From assembly GCA_016550415.1 (NCBI GenBank), contig JABXGU010000251.1, positions 1 through 6,099 on the forward strand: a stretch of 6,099 nt of DNA, given 5' to 3'. Below, piece by piece: positions 4,124-6,099 of this stretch. The notes under the pieces were generated by a model. It was not told the DNA's origin, searched no databases, and saw only the letters and a list, made by a program, of their open reading frames with translations. The stretch comes from an archaeon (GTDB taxonomy: Archaea > Asgardarchaeota > Hermodarchaeia > Hermodarchaeales > Hermodarchaeaceae). Made by a program: the position numbers and the translations under genes. Every line of letters starts with the position of its first letter. Positions within the stretch are counted from its first letter, which is position 1.

Positions 4124-6016
4124 ATGAAAACAACGAAAGATGCTGAAGACACAGAATTAAGCTTGGAGCAACAGAGTAAGCAGGCTTTAGATAAAGCACC
4201 AAAAGAACAAGATATTGAACAAAAAGAAGTTCAGAAATCCTATTTTAAAAGAGTCAAGGATAAATTTTCCAGTCTTAAAGTGCAAATAAGAACCAATAAA
4301 TTTCTCATACTAAACATTTTGGCTGTTTTCGTTGGCGTGATTGGAGGAATCGCAGCTGTCATATTTCGTTTCCTAATATCGGCACTCACATTTGTTTTCG
4401 ATTTCTTTCTCTATGTCGGAATATGGATTGGACCCTTTTGGATTCCTTTTGGAATATTCTTGATGACATCCATCGGTGGACTATTGGTTGGAATATTAAC
4501 AACAAAATTTGCTCCAGAGGCAAAGGGCCATGGTGTCCCTGAAATAATGGAAGCGGTAGCTCTTGAAAAGGGGAAAATAAGACCGCGGGTTCCAATCGTG
4601 AAAAGCATTGCATCCGCTATAACTATTGGTTCTGGCGGCAGTGCAGGAAGAGAAGGACCAATTGGCCTAATTGGAGGAGGTTCTGGCTCATTCATTGGGC
4701 AATTGCTAAAGTTTGATGAAGAGAATACGAAGGTACTAACAGTTTGCGGTGTTTCCTCAGGAATTGCAGCCACCTTTAATGCACCAATAGGTGGGGCACT
4801 GTTTGGTCTAGAAATTGTGATGATGGGGATAGACCCAGTAGCAGTAATCCCAGTTCTGATTTCTACGGTAGTTGGTACAGCTGTTGCCTCTGCAATCCTT
4901 GGTACCTCATTAGCATTGCCTATTCCCAAATATAATTTAGTTTTTGGTCCAGAGTTATTGCTTTTCTTTGTCTTAGGCTTATTATTGGGCCTGATGAGCG
5001 TCATATGGATACGCGCACTGGGAACAACAGAGAGAGTTTTTAATGCACTACCAATTCCTCGCTTCCTCAAACCCGCACTTGGTGGTCTAATAGTTGGTGG
5101 AATTATTCTCTTTTTCCCACAAACAGCACGGGTTGGCTATGAAACACTAGAAATTGCTCTAATGGGTGGACTGCTCTTGGGCCCACTCGCAGTACTTGCA
5201 TTAATGAAAATTTTGGCCACCTCTTTATCAATCGGTTCCGGAGGATCAGGTGGAGTTTTTGCACCATCACTTTTTATGGGTGGTCTATCTGGCACAGCCG
5301 TTGGAATGATGTTCCATCTGTTTTTCCCCAGTATGCTGACAATTCCAATGGCATTTGGTGTTGTTGGAATGGGTGCACTTTTTGCTGGCGCAGGAAGAGC
5401 TCCACTAACTTCCACAGTTATGATTGCAGAGATGACAGGAGATTATCTATTACTATTGCCCTTAATGACAGCTTGCGCAACAAGCTATGCAGTAAGCTCG
5501 CTAATATACAAGCATTCCATCTACACAGAGAAATTAGCTTTGCGTGGAATCGAACTAAAACATCAGCTAATCGTTGACATCATCGATACAATTACCGTTG
5601 ACAAAATAATGAAAACAAGAGATTTGGTTTTTGTTAACCCGAATTTACTTGCTTTCCAAATCATAGAAATTGCAGATAACACAAAACACAGTTGTCTACC
5701 AGTTGTAGATCATGATCGACTAATTGGTCTAGTAACATTTAGACAGGCACACGACGCACTAAGAGAGGGGCATCCACTTGAAGAATCCACTGCCAAAGAT
5801 ATCGCCATGTCTCCGGCACCAAGTATTTTCCCAGACAGCACGGTACATGAAGCTCTTAATCAGATGCTGATCAAGGGAGTTAATCTGCTTTGTGTGGTGG
5901 AAAGGGATAATCCATCTAAACTAGTTGGACTACTTTCTCGAGAAGACATACTCAATGCGCATAACTATGAACAAATAAGAAGAATAAGAGAGACACAAAA
6001 AGGAAAAAATGAGTAA
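4124..6016 (+). CDS. ClC-family chloride channel/transporter with tandem CBS domains, 630 aa
   Basis: This integral membrane protein should move chloride or related anions by channel or Cl-/H+ exchange mechanism. A charged soluble N-terminus of about 58 residues precedes a ClC membrane core (about 59-475). The three selectivity motifs are present: GHGVP (135-139, the GSGIP equivalent, with His136 in place of the CLC-ec1 Ser107), GREGP (175-179, gating glutamate E177) and GGVFAP (376-381). Tyr467 in SIYTEKL probably corresponds to the anion-coordinating Tyr445 of E. coli CLC-ec1. In FNAPIGGALFGLEIV (218-232), E230 aligns with CLC-ec1 Glu202, but the internal proton glutamate Glu203 is replaced by Ile231. 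Two CBS domains follow (about 488-550 and 555-615); in ClC proteins these bind adenine nucleotides or control gating. The gene stands alone, divergent from the ESCRT-III operon. The start at 4124 is the first ATG in frame; the ATG at 4105 is out of frame. Family assignment is firm; channel versus exchanger is not. Confidence 0.96.
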   Translation: MKTTKDAEDTELSLEQQSKQALDKAPKEQDIEQKEVQKSYFKRVKDKFSSLKVQIRTNKFLILNILAVFVGVIGGIAAVIFRFLISALTFVFDFFLYVGIWIGPFWIPFGIFLMTSIGGLLVGILTTKFAPEAKGHGVPEIMEAVALEKGKIRPRVPIVKSIASAITIGSGGSAGREGPIGLIGGGSGSFIGQLLKFDEENTKVLTVCGVSSGIAATFNAPIGGALFGLEIVMMGIDPVAVIPVLISTVVGTAVASAILGTSLALPIPKYNLVFGPELLLFFVLGLLLGLMSVIWIRALGTTERVFNALPIPRFLKPALGGLIVGGIILFFPQTARVGYETLEIALMGGLLLGPLAVLALMKILATSLSIGSGGSGGVFAPSLFMGGLSGTAVGMMFHLFFPSMLTIPMAFGVVGMGALFAGAGRAPLTSTVMIAEMTGDYLLLLPLMTACATSYAVSSLIYKHSIYTEKLALRGIELKHQLIVDIIDTITVDKIMKTRDLVFVNPNLLAFQIIEIADNTKHSCLPVVDHDRLIGLVTFRQAHDALREGHPLEESTAKDIAMSPAPSIFPDSTVHEALNQMLIKGVNLLCVVERDNPSKLVGLLSREDILNAHNYEQIRRIRETQKGKNE

Positions 6017-6046
6017 TTAATAGATGTCAATTTAAAATTAAGATCA

Positions 6047-6056
6047 TTCTTTTTTT
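6047..6056 (+). terminator. Oligo-T terminator after the ClC gene
   Basis: TTCTTTTTTT, with seven consecutive T at 6050-6056, lies about 31 bases after the ClC stop codon with no strong hairpin before it. This is the usual form of an intrinsic archaeal terminator. The remaining 43 bases to the window end show no gene start that I can support. Confidence 0.5.
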
Positions 6057-6099
6057 ACATGCAATAAAGTCGAGTTTCTCTCAGTGAACAAAAATAAAT

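Noticed and set aside
4411..5070. Long open frame on the minus strand across the ClC gene
   Set aside because: It is the antisense of a clear ClC membrane core. Its Pro/Ser/Ile-rich composition is what the Gly/Val/Leu-rich membrane codons give in reverse, and no family motif is seen.
1..6099. CRISPR arrays, insertion sequences, tRNA or rRNA genes
   Set aside because: No regularly spaced repeats, transposase motifs, terminal inverted repeats or RNA-gene-like folds were seen, and the non-coding gaps are short.

Overview
The window looks like a piece of an Asgard archaeal genome, probably from a metagenome. The main reason is a two-gene minus-strand operon for two different ESCRT-III proteins. 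One is of the Vps2/24/46 (CHMP1/2/3-like) class and the other of the Snf7/Vps20 (CHMP4/6-like) class. Having both classes side by side is typical of Asgard archaea; TACK archaea carry CdvB-type paralogues instead. Archaeal TATA/BRE-like promoters and an oligo-T terminator agree with this. The lineage within Asgard cannot be read from the sequence.

Layout from left to right. (1) Positions 1-183 hold the last 60 codons of a membrane protein. Its stop overlaps the start of a calcineurin-like metallophosphoesterase (180-914) in an ATGA junction, so the two are translationally coupled. (2) A 124-bp spacer carries an imperfect direct repeat and a BRE/TATA-like element that would make the next gene nearly leaderless. 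(3) Positions 1039-2514 encode an unfamiliar 491-residue protein. It has a B-box-like zinc module, a zinc ribbon, a helical region, a PH/GRAM-like domain and a C-terminal helical hairpin. (4) A 71-bp convergent spacer contains a 10-bp inverted repeat. (5) The minus-strand operon runs from 3848 to 2586: ESCRT-IIIA first (GTG start), then ESCRT-IIIB after a 3-nt gap. (6) A 275-bp divergent spacer carries promoter candidates for both sides. (7) Positions 4124-6016 encode a ClC-family chloride channel/transporter with a tandem CBS regulatory tail, followed by an oligo-T terminator.

How the parts may work together: the two ESCRT-III proteins are expected to co-polymerise on membranes and be remodelled by a Vps4 ATPase through their C-terminal MIM motifs, which are visible here. 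No Vps4, ESCRT-I, ESCRT-II or ubiquitin gene lies in the window. The most novel-looking gene is the zinc-finger/PH-like protein that converges on the ESCRT-III operon. Its architecture (zinc modules, helical region, possible lipid- or ubiquitin-binding PH fold) would suit a membrane or ubiquitin adaptor, but the link to ESCRT rests only on position and architecture. The phosphoesterase and the ClC gene look like ordinary neighbours.
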